A program made the translations under genes and the position numbers. A stretch of DNA of 64,000 bases, from positions 12,777,001-12,841,000 of the forward strand of contig OY987266.1 of assembly GCA_963920665.1 (NCBI GenBank). The letters run 5' to 3'. Shown here one piece after another: positions 47,155 to 60,825 of the stretch. The notes beneath the pieces are model-generated. The model worked only from the letters and a program-made list of their open reading frames with translations. It ran no database searches and was not told the origin of the DNA. Source of the stretch: Straminergon stramineum (taxonomy: Eukaryota > Streptophyta > Bryopsida > Hypnales > Calliergonaceae). Position 1 is the first letter of the stretch; every line of letters begins with the position of its first letter.

Positions 47155-48600
47155 CACTGGTTGTGGAGCCTAGCACACACACATTGCAAAATTTATGGTA
47201 CTTGTTTATTATTCCAGTTGCTTGGTTAAGAAGGAATGTCTTGTTTTACAACAATCTCCTCAATTTTGGTGTGCCTCCTGTGTTTCAGCTTGTGGCACTT
47301 AAACCATGCCCTACAGAAATTCAATCAGGGCTGGAGTGGAGTAGTGCTCTATCGATCACTGCAACCAGTGTCACCAAGCACTAGTGATGACCATCAAGCT
47401 AACGCCTCTAGTTAGGAATAAACTCGAATGGCATTCACTAAAATCACCTTACTCTGAGTCTTCGCACAAAACTTTGGAAACAGAATAATCTTTACAAATT
47501 AAGTCGCACACCAGCTCATGAAGGAAATCATCCCACCCTCAAGACTAGCAGAAGTTCCCAGCTCCACCTTCACATTTCCTGCAAAATTGACATCCAGAAA
47601 TGTAAACCGATGCTTGTACACACACCTCTCAGCCTCAATATTTCAAGGATTTGTAAGCCCGAGTCATTACCTCAGTTTTCTGGAACAACTTAGGCGCAAA
47701 CTCTCGATTTCTTTGATGCTGCAGTTTGATTCCAATTCAGTGCAAATTTGCAACTCCAAGTCGACAATGCTAGCTGCAATGTAAGTGCAACGTATTTGCG
47801 GGGAAGCAATAGGACGGGCACTCATGTTGCAGCCATGAAGATTGCTTGATTGCTTATCACTCCTCTCCTGTTGACAAAAGACATCACCATCATCTTGCTG
47901 ATCAATCAACTGCATCAGGAATAGTCAAACTCAACCCTTGTCTACAAAGCAGAGATTGAAACATTCGGCTCCTAATGTGTGATCTGATTCATGACTGCTC
48001 TTGTATACTACCATGCATAAATTGTTGTTTTCACCCCCCGGACTTCCTGGAACAAGCAGCAATTTCTGAGAAGTCCTTGACAGCTATGAATGGAAGTGAA
48101 AAAAATACAGAAAATATGGAACCAAGTACGACGCACCAGGGTGAGCATAGACTGCATCAGTACAAGAATTCTAAAGTCTGTGCTGATCAGGCTTGGGCAG
48201 TGCAGTCGGAACTAGCCAAGCAAACAGACAGAGGACAGCAATTTAAGCACTGCACAAGACGTGCGCACACCGAGGAGTTTCAACAACAATTGCAATTTAA
48301 TTTCAGGTAGAGCATCACATCTGCTTTGCATGATGCCACCAGCCTTGCTTCAGAGCAGACCTCAAAAAAATCATATTCAGCGTGCTTTATGTGACGCTAT
48401 GGCCGCAATATTAGATAGGCCTTTCCCTTGGAGAACACTGTTGACTTGGGACGTACTTCAAAGGAACACCTAAAATGTCATATTCCTTATTTGGGCCAAA
48501 TTCCCATAAAATGGCACATCGGAGAAGTACGGTTAATCATATTCTGGATGATAAACTAGGACCTCCGTTCATTATATTCTGGATGATGAACCAAGTGCTC
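47155..48600. other. Probable FAH 5' region and promoter; GC-richer, unassigned
   Basis: This stretch is more balanced in composition than most of the window and free of the repeat families seen elsewhere. It should contain the FAH leader and promoter, read leftward. I found no convincing TATA box at a fixed distance from the ATG. Plus-strand frames at 47975-48310 and 48261-48473 and a minus-strand frame at 47667-47915 are open and of mixed composition, but show no domain. A small exon of another gene here cannot be excluded. Confidence 0.4.
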
Positions 48601-48607
48601 TAATTAA

Positions 48608-48839
48608 CCCCTTAACACCTCAATCCCTTTTAGAATTTTTGCACTTTTTTTGCTTATATCTTTGTACAGAAGTATCATTTACCATAATTTCATGAAATTG
48701 GTTATTAAGGAAGATTTTTTTTGCAAGATTCAAGTATTAAATTGGATGAATGAGAAGTTAGTTGGATTAATTAGTGACTCCAAGCCCTTTGTTCATTGTT
48801 CAAAATATAGATGTTGGAGCACTTAAGGGTTAAACAATT
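48608..48839. mobile_element. TTAA-flanked MITE, 232 bp
   Basis: It is bounded by TTAA at 48604-48607 and 48840-48843. The left terminus is CCCCTTAACACCTC and the right terminus is GGAGCACTTAAGGG. The interior has no coding capacity. The terminal repeats pair with one offset, so it is an older or variant member of the TTAA group. It lies about 1.5 kb upstream of the FAH start codon. Confidence 0.65.
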
Positions 48840-50919
48840 GTTTTGTCCAAATACCTTCTATTTCATTCAAATAATTTTTTTATTCTGTAGAACATGACCT
48901 TTTGTATGACTGATTTGAAGAAATTGAGAAAAAGAAAATATATGTACTAAGATGCAAGGAAAAATGTGCCCCCAAAATGTGAAAGATATGATCCAGGTGT
49001 TCAGGATTTAAGTCTGCTTGTTTGTACCTACAGAGGTACAAAAACAAGAATACGATTATTTGGAGGGTGTATTCATATAATCAAAGTAGCTTCATAATCT
49101 CCAAATTAATCAAATAATATTGCTACAATAAATCCAGAATAATCATAAAATAATTGGAATAACCAATAAATATAGTCCAAGATAATCTAAAAATCAAACA
49201 ATCCAAACATTCTACATTGATTTTAATCGAGAATTTATTAGGGCTAATTGTGTAAGTACTTATCTATATTATCCATGAACTTGATTGACTTGTGATTAAT
49301 CATTGTTTTTTTCAATCTTAAAATTTGTCTTTCGTTGAAAACAATTGTGGATTACTAATGCTTTTATTACCATCTATCATTTTATCATGTTCAACTTCTT
49401 GATAATGTTTTTGAACAATATTGTAATTGTAAGGAAAATTTAGCTAAAATAATTGTATGGACAAATTCCAAGGAAATATCAAGAAATGGTGAAAAGAATA
49501 TTGTAGAATATTTTTTATTTTTAGCATCTATTACGTTTTATCATGTCAAAGTAATGGCAATCCCATCCTTTACTTATAGTATTCAAACTTGATTATTAAA
49601 TAATAATTCAAAGGGAACCTTGAATTTTTGACCTATGAATATAAAAAAATAATTACAATTTTCTCCCACAATGTCTATAAATTCAAAAAATTGGGTTTCA
49701 AAGGTTTCAAAAACTAGTTTTTGTGGGTTACAAAACTTTCGTCTAAGTGGAACAAATAGTAAAAATTGACAACTAGTTACATAATGATTTGGTACACATT
49801 AGATCAATAAAATTAGTTGCAAGCTTCAGTGACTTCCAAAGACATTAGTTTTTGGGTGAGTAATGTGATGTAGATGTTGTCATTGTTCAACTAATTGAAA
49901 TTTGGAATTGAATTTACCATTAGAAAATCTTTAAATTTCAATATTTTGAAAATAATTTATTTTAAAAAAGAGATGGTATGAATCATACATTATACTAAAT
50001 AGTTCTCATCATTAGGATTAATAGTTTTCAATTCCACATCTAAGTTGCTTGCAATCCAATCATATGATTCAATGTATTTTTTTATAAACTTATTTTCATT
50101 TTCATATTCATTTTCAATTTTCATTTTTCAATTTTTGTTGTGATGCTTTTTTGTATTTTCAATTCGTTTAAAAACATATGATTTCTTTTCTACTAGTAAT
50201 GAGACATATACATTTCTTTAATAAAATTTAAAAGGTGAAATTTTTCCTTTGGGAAGACAATGATGAAATATCTTGTTTTTGAAATTCAAGCATTATGGTC
50301 TTATAATGAACGAGGTTGTTTAATTCAACATCTTTTGATAATCATGCTCAAACAAATTGTCAAAAAGAATAATATCAAGACACAATAAAAGTGAAAGTGG
50401 TTTTGCATTTCTTCAAAAGAAAGTACTTTCAAGCAATTTGGGATGTCAAAGCACAAACAAACTCTACAAATTTAGGAGACAATAGACAAACACCTTGTCA
50501 AATTTGTGGCAGATGGGTAGAAATAGGAGTACTATGATCTTTTGGAAAATATTCTAAAAATTTAAAAATATTCTATAATAACATTCCAAAAAATATTGGA
50601 AAAGACCAAATTTTTTGCCAAAGATGTGATACATGTATATTTGTAGTGAAATTCAAGTCCATTGAAGAAATGATGCAAAATTTATGGCTAAAAAAACACC
50701 TCTTCTTCAAGTCATAGGCAATCACCAGGGACAATCATATTATTATTGAGATTATGATTGAAGATGATAACCTGAATTGGTTGTCAAGGACGAAACTGAG
50801 CACATTACCTCATTTGCAAAGAAGGAAATAAATCGTTAAATAAGGAGAGGCATATTATTTTCTATAACTAGACATTTCTTTAACATTACAAAGTTCTCTT
50901 TTAGGGGGCATTTGATTAA
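48840..50919. other. AT-rich intergenic sequence
   Basis: No gene is seen. Around 49990-50040 there is a fragment related to the TTAA-family interior (TCATTAGGATTAATAGTTTT, compare TGGGATTGATATTTTTCAAT at 35999). Confidence 0.4.
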
Positions 50920-51144
50920 CCCTTAAAGGACGGACTGGTGACCATGGAAATCATGCCTTTTGGAACCATGTGACATCATCTTTTTTTAAAAAGTAATAAA
51001 AAATACACATTGGAGGTCAAAGACCTAAAGAAGATCTTCCCTTTCCGCACAAAATCCCAAGGATGAATAGTTGCAATTTTGTCCTAGATAGAGAGATTCT
51101 TTGTCATCCATCGGACGCTAAACGCCCGTGTCGACGTTTATGGG
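50920..51144 (-). mobile_element. TTAA-flanked MITE, 225 bp (GATGGATGACAAAGA type)
   Basis: TTAA stands at 50916-50919 and 51145-51148. The left end is CCCTTAAAGGACGG and the right end is CGACGTTTATGGG. The right subterminal part, TCTTTGTCATCCATCGGACG, is the inverse of that in the 27790-28018 copy, and the left part ACCATGGAAATCATG matches as well. This copy is GC-richer near its right end (GGACGCTAAACGCCCGTG), suggesting less cytosine decay and a younger age. Confidence 0.8.
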
Positions 51145-51299
51145 TTAAGCAAGATCCAATCATTAAGGTTTTCTCCTCTAACATGATGAAAGTAAAGACA
51201 TGTAACATAAACTTAACATCAGTTGCCACTCCCATGGCTAGGTGGGTTATTTCTCATAACAAATTTTACTTTGGCAACTGAAGTTCATCTTTTGAAAGA

Positions 51300-54090
51300 T
51301 TTTTTGAACTAAGTTACCATCAGTTCAATTAATAGGTTTTCAACCTATTTTTGAGCCTACATTCTGGCAATGCTGGACTACAGCAGTCAATTCAGATTAT
51401 TGTCTGTTGATTGAGAGGCTCAGATTTAAAATTTCAGAAGATGAGAGTTCTAAGTTAGTGCTTTTTCTAATGGCCCAAACAAACACTTTAATTTCAATGT
51501 GTGCTACCTGAAATCTAAGCCAATCCAAGTCATTAGAGCGTTCATGAATGTGACAATTTTCGGAGCCCGGAATCATGGCATTTCCAACGAAATTTAACAA
51601 TAAGAACAAACAAACACCTAGCCTTCAAAATTTAACCTTGAACTTAACCTGACCATCCAGCAATGCAAAATCCTATGCTCATTGAACCCTTGTTGACCGT
51701 GTGTTTGTTGTGACTTCAAACATGAGCATAATTATGAGTACCTAAGTTTATCAACTGCTCATTCAGCTGGTGTGAGATCGATCAGTTGGTCCTGAGAGTT
51801 TCAATTTAAAGGTAGACTCGGGAAAATCCCAAGTTATCTTAGGACTCTCGAGTCTCCGCATTTTCCTTGCACTTTGAGCCTCACGGCACGCAATCACACA
51901 GTTAACACCTACAAGCCTCCATAAGCAGATGTAAGGATGGTCATATTCATTACATTCGTGGAATTCCATGAAATTGGTGAAGGCATTCGACACGGTTTTC
52001 ACTCGGTTTTGAGTCACGTACCCAACAGAGAAGTTCAGTGTTCAGCTTATGATCATGTCAATCAACTGACTGAACCTCAAATCTATATTTGTTGTAGATT
52101 TTAGATTTGTGGGCAATTGAATGTTACCATTTTTGTGCTCTGAAAATTAACCGTTTTAACAGATGTATCCTGACCCAAAGCTCTGAAATGAGTCAATTTG
52201 ATAAATATGAGGAAAGAAAATAATCTACAAGAACTGCAAGTCTCGTTGGCCGCAAAAAAACACCTACCTCGTGCAGGCAACTTATTTTCATAACCTAAAC
52301 CCTTGAAAGCTGAATGCTGTGAAAGCCTACTCCTCACCAATCATCAACCAATTGGTAGCGCATAGTGCACCACTGTAAACGTGACACAGTCTAATTGCCG
52401 AGCTTCTTTGAAATCAGAGATAGTTAATAAGCTTAGATCAGAATGCAAGTGCTTGGTTGTTGATACATAACCTCAATGAAGCCCAACGATGCCCAACGAT
52501 GTAACTTAGAGATGGCAAGCATGCATTAGCTTTATATGTATCTCACAATCTTTAACTTCTCGATGTTGTAGTGTCCTTTTCAGATCCTCAATTGAGCAAA
52601 ATCTACCCGTTGAGGTTGAGATTGAGATTACGGCTGTGAGTAGAGTAAGTAGAGCCTCGATGATCATGGAAATATTTGTGATGTCGAGGGCAGTCTAAGT
52701 GATCCAGTGTGCACGCTGCTTGCAAGATCATTGCCCCTTGTTCCAGTATGCACAAAATTTGGCCGAGAATACCAATGATACCAAATTTCGATAATCTTGT
52801 GCTTGAAACTAGGTAGAGCATTTGATGATATACACTCAAAATGGATGAAATATTTGGCCGAATGAGAAAACAAGATTTGAGTCCAAATTCAACATTTCTA
52901 AAAACATTTTTTTCCCATTTGGTGATTCATGGGTTGGTACAAATGGTTCCCACTTCCCACTTCCAAGACGTCATCTATTCCAATTCCCCCTCTTGTTGAC
53001 TAGCAACCTGTGTGCATCTACAAAAGCATGTCTGCCGCAATTGTGGTAACTTACGTCCAGCATCTTGGCATGCCTTCTGCATGCACTCGATTCCACTGAG
53101 TTAGTTGGTGTTTGGTCGCCAATTCCTGTCAGCCTAGCTTGCTCCCACTCAGGCCTTGCCTTCAATTCCTGAATGTCCACGAAGTTGTTTGCAGTTGCAG
53201 AATATCAGTAGACTTCTAAACAGCTTAAAACTTCAGCTGGCGCATTGCAAGGAGGAAGAAAAGGGTGTCCTCTTGGATCCAATCTTCTTTCACGGCAAAC
53301 CTTGTTATTTTTTAGCATGCCACACAGAATTTGCAGAAGCAAGTACAACTTATTCTTGCACATTTTGACATTCTCTCTTCCATTAGTCATTATAAAGTCA
53401 ATGTTGACGTTAATCAGACAACACTAATAAGTAGTGATATTCACACCAATTAAACCAAAGCACTTCTTGTTATGTCATTCTTCTAAGCCTGTGAAATGTA
53501 AACTGATCCTAAATATTCAGAGTGCAAACTTTGATCTTCTAGAGAAGTGTCGAAACAGTTGCACTCTGTGACGTTGCTGTGACAGGAACAGAGCAACAAT
53601 TTTAGAAGTTGAACTTGTGTAAAACCACGTTGTCAATCTTCGAGGGCAGGACAGACTGGAAGTATTGTCATACAGTATTAGTTTAAATGGTAAAATTTGA
53701 AGAACTTAACGCATTTCCAGTTGTCTACATGGAACCTACAATCTTAAAGAGTCCTAGTTTTTAGAGCTCTGTGTGCACTTTGAACTTTTCAATCTTGGCC
53801 CTCTGAAAAATGCATATGAATGAATATGACAATTAATTTACAATCAATAAGATTTTATCAGTTTAAAGAAAAATCAAAATGAGATTATGAAACGTGTATT
53901 TGGGTGACAGAGGAATTGCTGCACACATTACACTTACGACTTCAAAATGCAACTGTAGACTGCGAGTTTTTGTTCTGAGCTTTATTTGGATTTGGATTTG
54001 TGTTGAAACATGTTCAAGAGTCTCCAAAGCCTCTAAGCCAAGTTGACTGGGAGGTTTTCTCAAGTGAAGACAATTCTTGAAAGCTCTCTA
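51300..54090 (-). other. Unassigned GC-richer region with exon-like minus-strand pieces
   Basis: No dispersed repeat of this window is seen here, and several minus-strand open pieces end at plausible donors. One is around 54083-53936, ending TTTGAAGTC before GTAAGTG. A possible following piece at about 53785 (after TTTTCAG) reads RAKIEKFKVHTEL and then stops. Another at about 53168-53053 (ELKARPEWEQARL) ends GGAC before GTAAGT. Others lie near 52340-52263 before GTAGGT and near 52020-51909 before GTAGGT. I do not recognise the protein, and cannot show that these pieces belong to one gene. They could be a diverged gene, a pseudogene or a non-coding transcript. Confidence 0.3.
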
Positions 54091-57000
54091 CTCAAGTATA
54101 TCATAAATTCTCTTTGCTACTGATCCAGCGAAATTGCTTACATGCTCTTAATTTCCCACAAACTTTAATCACACTAATGATTCTGTAAAATCGCTCCATT
54201 AGAAAATAAATAGGATGGTATTTTGCAGATGTTGTCAAATATCTCACTCGTGAAAAGTGCATTGATCATCTCATTAGAAAAAAATGGGGCCTTTGAAGGA
54301 CAGCTAGAGCTGGACTAGTAGTCCAAATAATTTTTTCTAATGTTGTCAATTTACAGGCTATTGATCAGTGAGCATGATTGAACATCCAACAATTGAGTTC
54401 AGGTCCAGTAATGTGAAGAATAACATTGTTATAAAAATAACATTTCTTGCCACTCTCTTGGCTCAGAATAGTATTTCTCAAACCAAGGCTATGCTTTCAT
54501 GTTACTTACTTTCTTTGGTAGCTTCAAAGAAGAATATTGGCCAGGTCGAAACTACTTGAGGTCAGAATCCATAGTCCCCCTCAAAAAAAAAACCCATGAT
54601 TGCTTAAAGTGCAAGGAAGACCAATGATCAAGAATTATAGCACATGTGAAGTTCAAAAATAGAAATGTAACAAAAGACAAGCTACTTTCATAGTATGGAA
54701 ACAAAGACTTTGTCATAAAGTATGAGAGTTTAGAATCAACCAAAAATTGTGTAGCCTCAAAGCATTTTGTGAGAAAAATTGGAGGGAATGTTCTTCACCT
54801 AAGCCCATGCACATCCAACAAGCAAAAAGTGTGTTAGTGTGCATACGTGAGGTGTCTTCAGAGCAATCCAATTGTTCTTCATGTCACCAATTTTCAAGCC
54901 AAAAAATTGAAAGCAAAGTGTTCATGTGACTAAAAAGGAAAACAATCTTCATGCATGATTAGTGATGCTCTCTGTAAGCAAAACCTATTCTTTAGTTTGG
55001 ACCACATATTCTCTTTGTTATTGTGAGGACACCATACTACTTGGTATAGACAACCAAATTCAATACTCACTGTATCCGGTAGCAAGGTGGCGTTTAACCA
55101 TTTGTTGCTTTAGACATATCACTTGACATAGGAAGAAAGGAGTGAATCAACACTATGCAAACTTAACACACTTACAATATAGCAATGCATTAGTTTCTTG
55201 TTGTATGGGTTCAACTCTAGTAAGTGACAACAATACTCCCACCATCATGGCTTGTAATTACCAAGATTGGATGACCATGATCATCCATTTGTAAGCATGA
55301 TATTGGTCGAGAGAGTGGATTTGTGTGCATATAATAAGTTAAGGTGGAGTTGTCATTTGCACAATACCATAGTGTACAGTTATAGCTTGAACCATGGGAA
55401 TGGTGGTACTTACACATAACATCAAGGTATTAGGCTTTCATAAAAAAATCATCGAGTATAATCTATCAAAAATATACTCCATATATAATATTATTGAGAG
55501 CTTATAGGTATGGCATGCTAGAGGCTTGCTAACGTATACTTCGATGGACTACCTGGAGTCATAGTGGTAAGACCTAGAAGGATCATTTACAATAAACTAA
55601 ATTATTGCTAATATTAATGTAGGTATGTAATTTTTTAGAGAGAGGGAGAGAAATAAAGTTCTTTACTTTACACCCCAAGACAAGTTCTATTCTATTAACT
55701 CACAATCTATTTCACTTTGTATACACGTTTGTGTCCTCTTCTTTTTGTACTTTCTTGGTTTATTTAAAACTCAAGAAATGGTAAGCCATAACTCCAATAA
55801 GATCATCTTGGCTACAACCAATAAACTCAATAAGATCTTGATCGGGAGGGAGGAAACTATGCCTTATCATTTGTACAAGAATTCTATGAATCTATGCAAC
55901 ATGTCTCGAATTAAACATGAGCAAAGATTAGTAGTTATAGTTTCGAATTCAACGATCCAAAACCTCAACACGCCATCTTGAGCTTAAACGATTCATTGAC
56001 AATTGGATCATCTCGTGATCCACGCAACTACTTCATACAAATATCAATAAAGTAGTTGAGCATACTACAATCTATGCATCTAAATGGCTAAATCATGCAT
56101 CATGGTAATATCACAAGTTCTAAGATAACAAAACGCTGAGTGTTGTAGATGAAGAAATGAGCTCCCAATCTTGAGTAGTCATGCCTCACCTACACTTATA
56201 TCCCACAACAAACATGAGGGCAGTTTCGGGATGCATGCAAGGTGTCTTTGGCATGGCTACACCTTGTCATCGGAGCCAAAGATTGTTGTACATAGCTCAA
56301 ACATAGAAACAATGAATGTGAGGTTGAAACTGTAGCTTGCTCCACCACTCAACAACCATTGACTTCATCTTTTATTGGTCCAAGGGCAAAGATGAAACAT
56401 GTGTCTTCATGTCTACGTCCATACTTAGAGCAACATGCTACAATTGCAAGTACTTTGTCAAGGAGCACCGTTGTGAGTAGGCGTAGGTAGACAACAGATG
56501 GCTACCAAGAACGAGTGCCTTCAAGGTATGAATCCCAAGATACATTAATGTAAATTCATTAGCCATATAGGTGGGGTCAACATGCATCAATCTTGACCTA
56601 TCTAATTGTCTGTATCTAGTAGTGAACCAATATTTGTTACCTGGACTCATTAGGGTATCGGCCACTAGGGCTTGTGGCACTTTTGACATGTTATAGCAAG
56701 GATATATCTCATGAAGACTACCTTATTGAATTTTGATCCACAAATTCGTTGATTATGTCAACCAATGTCCTAGCTATTGTGCCTTGTGAGTGACATGAGG
56801 ATTATATGTATGTATGTCACTTGGGTACAAGCATGCTTGGGGTACCCCACAAATGGCATCACACAATAAATTTCACTAAAATTCATTTCTAGAATATAGA
56901 TTAAGTTTCAAATCTTGTAGAAAAAACATGATTTTAATATAAATTTTCTTACTTCATGTAGAATATAATATGGAATCACCTCCCAAAATTGTCATTAATA

Positions 57001-57782
57001 AATCAAAGTTGTTAATTTGATTCTTGTAGCTCCATTCAGGACTCTGTCACATTGTCCATTTTTCATTCAGGAATCAAAAAGGAATATAAATATTTAGTAG
57101 AAAGTATTTTCAAATCACTTTCTTGGTTTATGATGTTTTGATAACCAATTGTAGTGATTTATAACTTGAAATGGAATATTTTATTATTTTTTATTATTTT
57201 CCAAATCATCTAAAATAGCATAAGGTGGGGCTACATCTAAAAGGAATTCAAAATTGAAGATTCTTGTGGATTTCATATTTGAAACTTGAAAAGTGAGTTG
57301 TGAACTAGTGAATAGGCAAAAAAATCATGGTAAAATTCTTATATATACATGTATATTTTCTATTAACATGATATCAAGTGCTAAATCCTAATAAATATGA
57401 AAATAAAAAATGAAAGATTTCTTAAGTTTTGATTCATGAAAACTATTTGACAATATGTGTTCTAACAATAACTAATGTTTTAAAAAAATTACTCTCATTT
57501 TTTTTGGTAAAATAAGCTACTTGAAAATTATTTCATTCTTGTTCCTTGGTTCTTGACTACTGTATCCCAAGCATGTTTATACCCACTTGTCATTTTTTTC
57601 CCATTGACATGCACGCAAGAGAAAGAGAGAGAGAAGATTTTTACTTTACACCTTATGATTGAGCATTTTCTAACTGTGCATGGTATGTACATAACAAAAC
57701 CTAATTATTCGCATAGTTGATTTTTTCATCTTCATGACAAAACGACTGAACATGTGATCATCCTACTTTAACAACACAGCAT
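54091..57782. other. Intergenic sequence with old repeat fragments
   Basis: No gene is supported. A fragment of the 38464-38719 MITE family lies at about 54284-54345. A stretch at about 54780-54960 resembles 63260-63440 (shared TACGTGAGGTGTC and CAATTGTTCTT / CAAATTGTTATC phrases). The 83-codon minus-strand frame at 56438-56689 has no recognisable domain. Confidence 0.4.
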
Positions 57783-57959
57783 CAGGGTTGTCACATCGGA
57801 TGAGTTAGGTTCACCAGACGTCTTGGATAGACGGACAAACCGGACTAGACAATTGGGCGGTCTGTCCAATTGGTCCAACTTCGAGTTTCTACGTCTTGAA
57901 AATTTTCCAATGGTAACTTTTATTTACCTAAGGTAACTGACATGTCATTCCATGCTAGA

Positions 57960-58120
57960 ACCAAGTACAGACGCTAGGGCGTGGATGAAAGTTCAGGCGG
58001 GAACAAAGTAGTGTGGGTGTGGACGTCATGTGCTTGGGTGCAGACGCTTTAGTCGGGCATGGATGTCTAGGCGCGGAAGCATCGGTCAAGCATGGACGCA
58101 TCAATCAGGCGCGGAAGTTG
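57960..58120 (+). repeat. Left subterminal GC-rich motif array of the hAT-like element
   Basis: GGGCGTGGATG, GGTGTGGACG, GGGCATGGATG, AGCATGGACG and similar 10-mers recur every 12-25 bases. They are the inverse of the motif at the right end, so the element has mirrored subterminal arrays. In hAT and CACTA elements such arrays are transposase-binding regions; that role here is inference. Confidence 0.7.
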
Positions 58121-58300
58121 GCGCAGCGAGAAACTCCAAGGGCTTTCAAATGGTCTTTGGGCCATAGGATCCTAAACCTCTCTAAGGAAAGAGAGGAGCA
58201 CTTCAATGCTGCCAGCCCCTTCTTCTACTGTAGACAAGATCTACAAGTACATGACGGTCAAATGGCCTCATTAAATGCCTCATCTACCTCACTTTGAAAA
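58098..58300 (+). repeat. Internal direct repeat, left copy
   Basis: About 200 bp shared with 59121-59318: GAAACTCCAAGGGCTTTCAA, ATGGTCTTTGGGCCAT, AGGAGCACTTCAATGCTG, TAGACAAGATCTACAAGTA and GGTCAAATGGCCTCAT. Both strands are open over part of it, but the differences between copies do not favour codon third positions, so I do not call it coding. Confidence 0.8.
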
Positions 58301-59120
58301 GGAGTTGGAGAGGGAATGCTTTCACTCTCTTGTGGCTACCTTTCTATGTGTTGTTTTCTCAAAACCATTTGCAAACTTCTTCTCCTTTTTTGTTTCTTTG
58401 AAAAACAAATGGAACAAGCCGTTGCATTAGCACTTGCCAACTTCAATCTTCAGTTGAACAACAGACACTTAAAAGGGGTACTTTCATTCATAAAAAATCT
58501 ATTGCATTAAAAGTAAAGCTTCATTCTTGTTTTAACTTGGTTCATTTAATTGTGGGTATACAAAAGAAGGGACTAACCAGAAGGCTCTTGAATTATTGGA
58601 ACAAAAATTTCAACAATCGAAGGGAAGGTAATTCCTTGCCAAAGCTTGCATCATTTAATCGAGGGAATAGAAAAGGAGAGACTAATGGGGAGGCTCTTGA
58701 TTCATTAAATATTTTTTACCTTCAACGGAAATGAAGCTTAATTCTTGCATGAGCTTGGTCCAACATTGATTTGTGAAAATAGATAAGAAAGGAATGAATG
58801 AGGAACGTTTATATGTAACCATGAAAACACTTTAATTGCATGTTTCTTGAAAACTTCTTGAATTTTTTTTTGCCTCTCAAGCATTTGTCCTATTAATTGT
58901 TTGGACAAAAGAATAAGGCTTTAGGTATCCTAGGGTTTAGGGTTTAGGTGTCTACTAGGGTTCAACCTTGAAGAGAGACAATGCATCTTTTTCAAGAGTG
59001 AGTTGTACAGTTGGACAGCCCATCCATTTTCAGGTGGGGCATGGACCTTGGGGCGTGGACGTAGAGAGGAAAAAATCAAGAGTTGGGGCCTTTCTAGTTC
59101 CCTCCTGCTAGAGCACAAAT

Positions 59121-59318
59121 GCATCAGTCGGGCGTGGAAGCTGGCACAGCAGGAAACTCCAAGGGCTTTCAAATGGTCTTTGGGCCATGGGATTCTAAAC
59201 CTCTCCAAGGAAAAAGGGGAGCACTTCAATGCTGTGAGCCCCTTGTTGTACTGTAGACAAGATCTACAAGTATATGATGGTCAAATGGCCTCATGAAATA
59301 CCTCACTTTACAAAGTAC
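59121..59318 (+). repeat. Internal direct repeat, right copy
   Basis: This is the partner of 58098-58300, offset by about 1023 bp and in the same orientation. It too is preceded by GGGCGTGGACG-type motifs (59057-59070), so the duplicated unit includes part of the subterminal array. An internal duplication of the element's left end would explain both. Confidence 0.8.
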
Positions 59319-59870
59319 AACTTCCACAAGCATTGAGGCCTTATAGGCAAAATGGATTTCTTCTCCCGTGGCCTAACTTCCCATGCATTACTTCCTCACA
59401 AGACCTCGGCCTCTTGAATTTTTAATGGGAAAATGAAAAAATAGTAGGAAAATTTCAAGTTAATAATTTGAAAAATAATTCTTCATTCAATTGTTTAAGG
59501 CGTGAAGAAGGGATTTGGGGGGATGATCCAATGAAGGTAGCACTTTCCTATTTTTTTTAAGCTGGAAATTGGATGTGTACTTGTGTTAGTTGTGTAGGTC
59601 TACTTCTCATAGGGGAATTTTAATTTAATTAATGAAGGGGTGATAAAGGAATTTAGAAGAGGGCACTTCCTTCCCGATTTGTTTTTGAGGAATTTGGGTG
59701 TAGGGTTTATGTTATCTTAGGGACTTTTTATTTAGTTGTTGAATGTGTGAAGAAGGGATATAGTAGGGGCACGGCCAATTCCTCCCCATTTTTTCCAATT
59801 TCTATGTAGATTTATATTCTTTTAGGGAATTTTTTATTTAGTCATTGAATGTATAAAGACGGAAATCATA

Positions 59871-60825
59871 CCTGAAGGACTAAGTGGACATAGTGTTTCT
59901 TCTTCAAATTTTTTATGGCAAATTCTTGATATGGTGAAAAAAATCTTAATATTTTAGAAACTAAGATTTTAGGCTCTTAGAGTAATAAGCTTACATACTT
60001 GTTGAATTTTTTTATTTTCAAAATTTGAATGTGAAAAGTAAGAACAAAATAAATTTCGAAAATGTAGTCTAGTAGAAAAAGGGAGCAAATATAATGTTTT
60101 TCTAATGAAAGGAGTAGTAGAGATGCCAAAAAACACTTTTTTGAACATTTATAGTCTTTATATTGTATACAAATAAACAAGAATTGGAGAAATTTTTGAA
60201 TATTTTGTGGAACAATTTTTAAAATAAAATCTTCAATCTGCTGTGATAAAGAATACAAAATAATTAGAATGAATCCAAATCCCTTGAAGTTGATGCTAAA
60301 ATTATGATAATAATATCAATATATTCAATAGTTAAATTTTATAAAATTGACGCATGTGAATTTAAAATTTTTTTTTGGATCCAATTTGGTGAATTTACGC
60401 CTTTTACTTCTTGTACTTCAATTTTGAAAATGTGTACAAGACTACAAAAGTACAAATTTGAAAGATTTTTGTATTTTTCAAAATTTTCAAATTTTTTTTC
60501 CTAGATTCACTTTAGATTCCAAGACAAATTTTTTGGGGTGTAGAAAAGAATTACTTGTCTTTTCAAAAATTTTCTTCCGAAATCTATTTCTTTAGCCTAT
60601 GAAGTTAATCATCCAAAGTTGTTATAAATTTATAATGTAAAAATGAAAGTGTCAACAATTTCCACCATTAATTCCTTGTATAGTAGACAAAGTGGTCTTT
60701 GTTTTTGTATGGTTGAAATACAACATTTCAAGCACATTTTGGACTATGGGTTGCCAAAAAGATCAAAGGGGTATAATTGTAAATCTTCGTTGTCACAAAG
60801 TTGTTGGGCAATGGGCATTGAGGGG
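59871..60825. mobile_element. Possible TTAA-bounded element, 955 bp, inside the hAT-like element
   Basis: The right end GGGCATTGAGGGG followed by TTAA (60826-60829) is a clear family terminus. The left end, CCTGAAGGACTAAGTGG after TCATA, is a decayed match to CCCCTAAAGGACTAAGTGG. The interior is AT-rich without a gene. The left boundary and left TTAA are uncertain. Confidence 0.45.
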
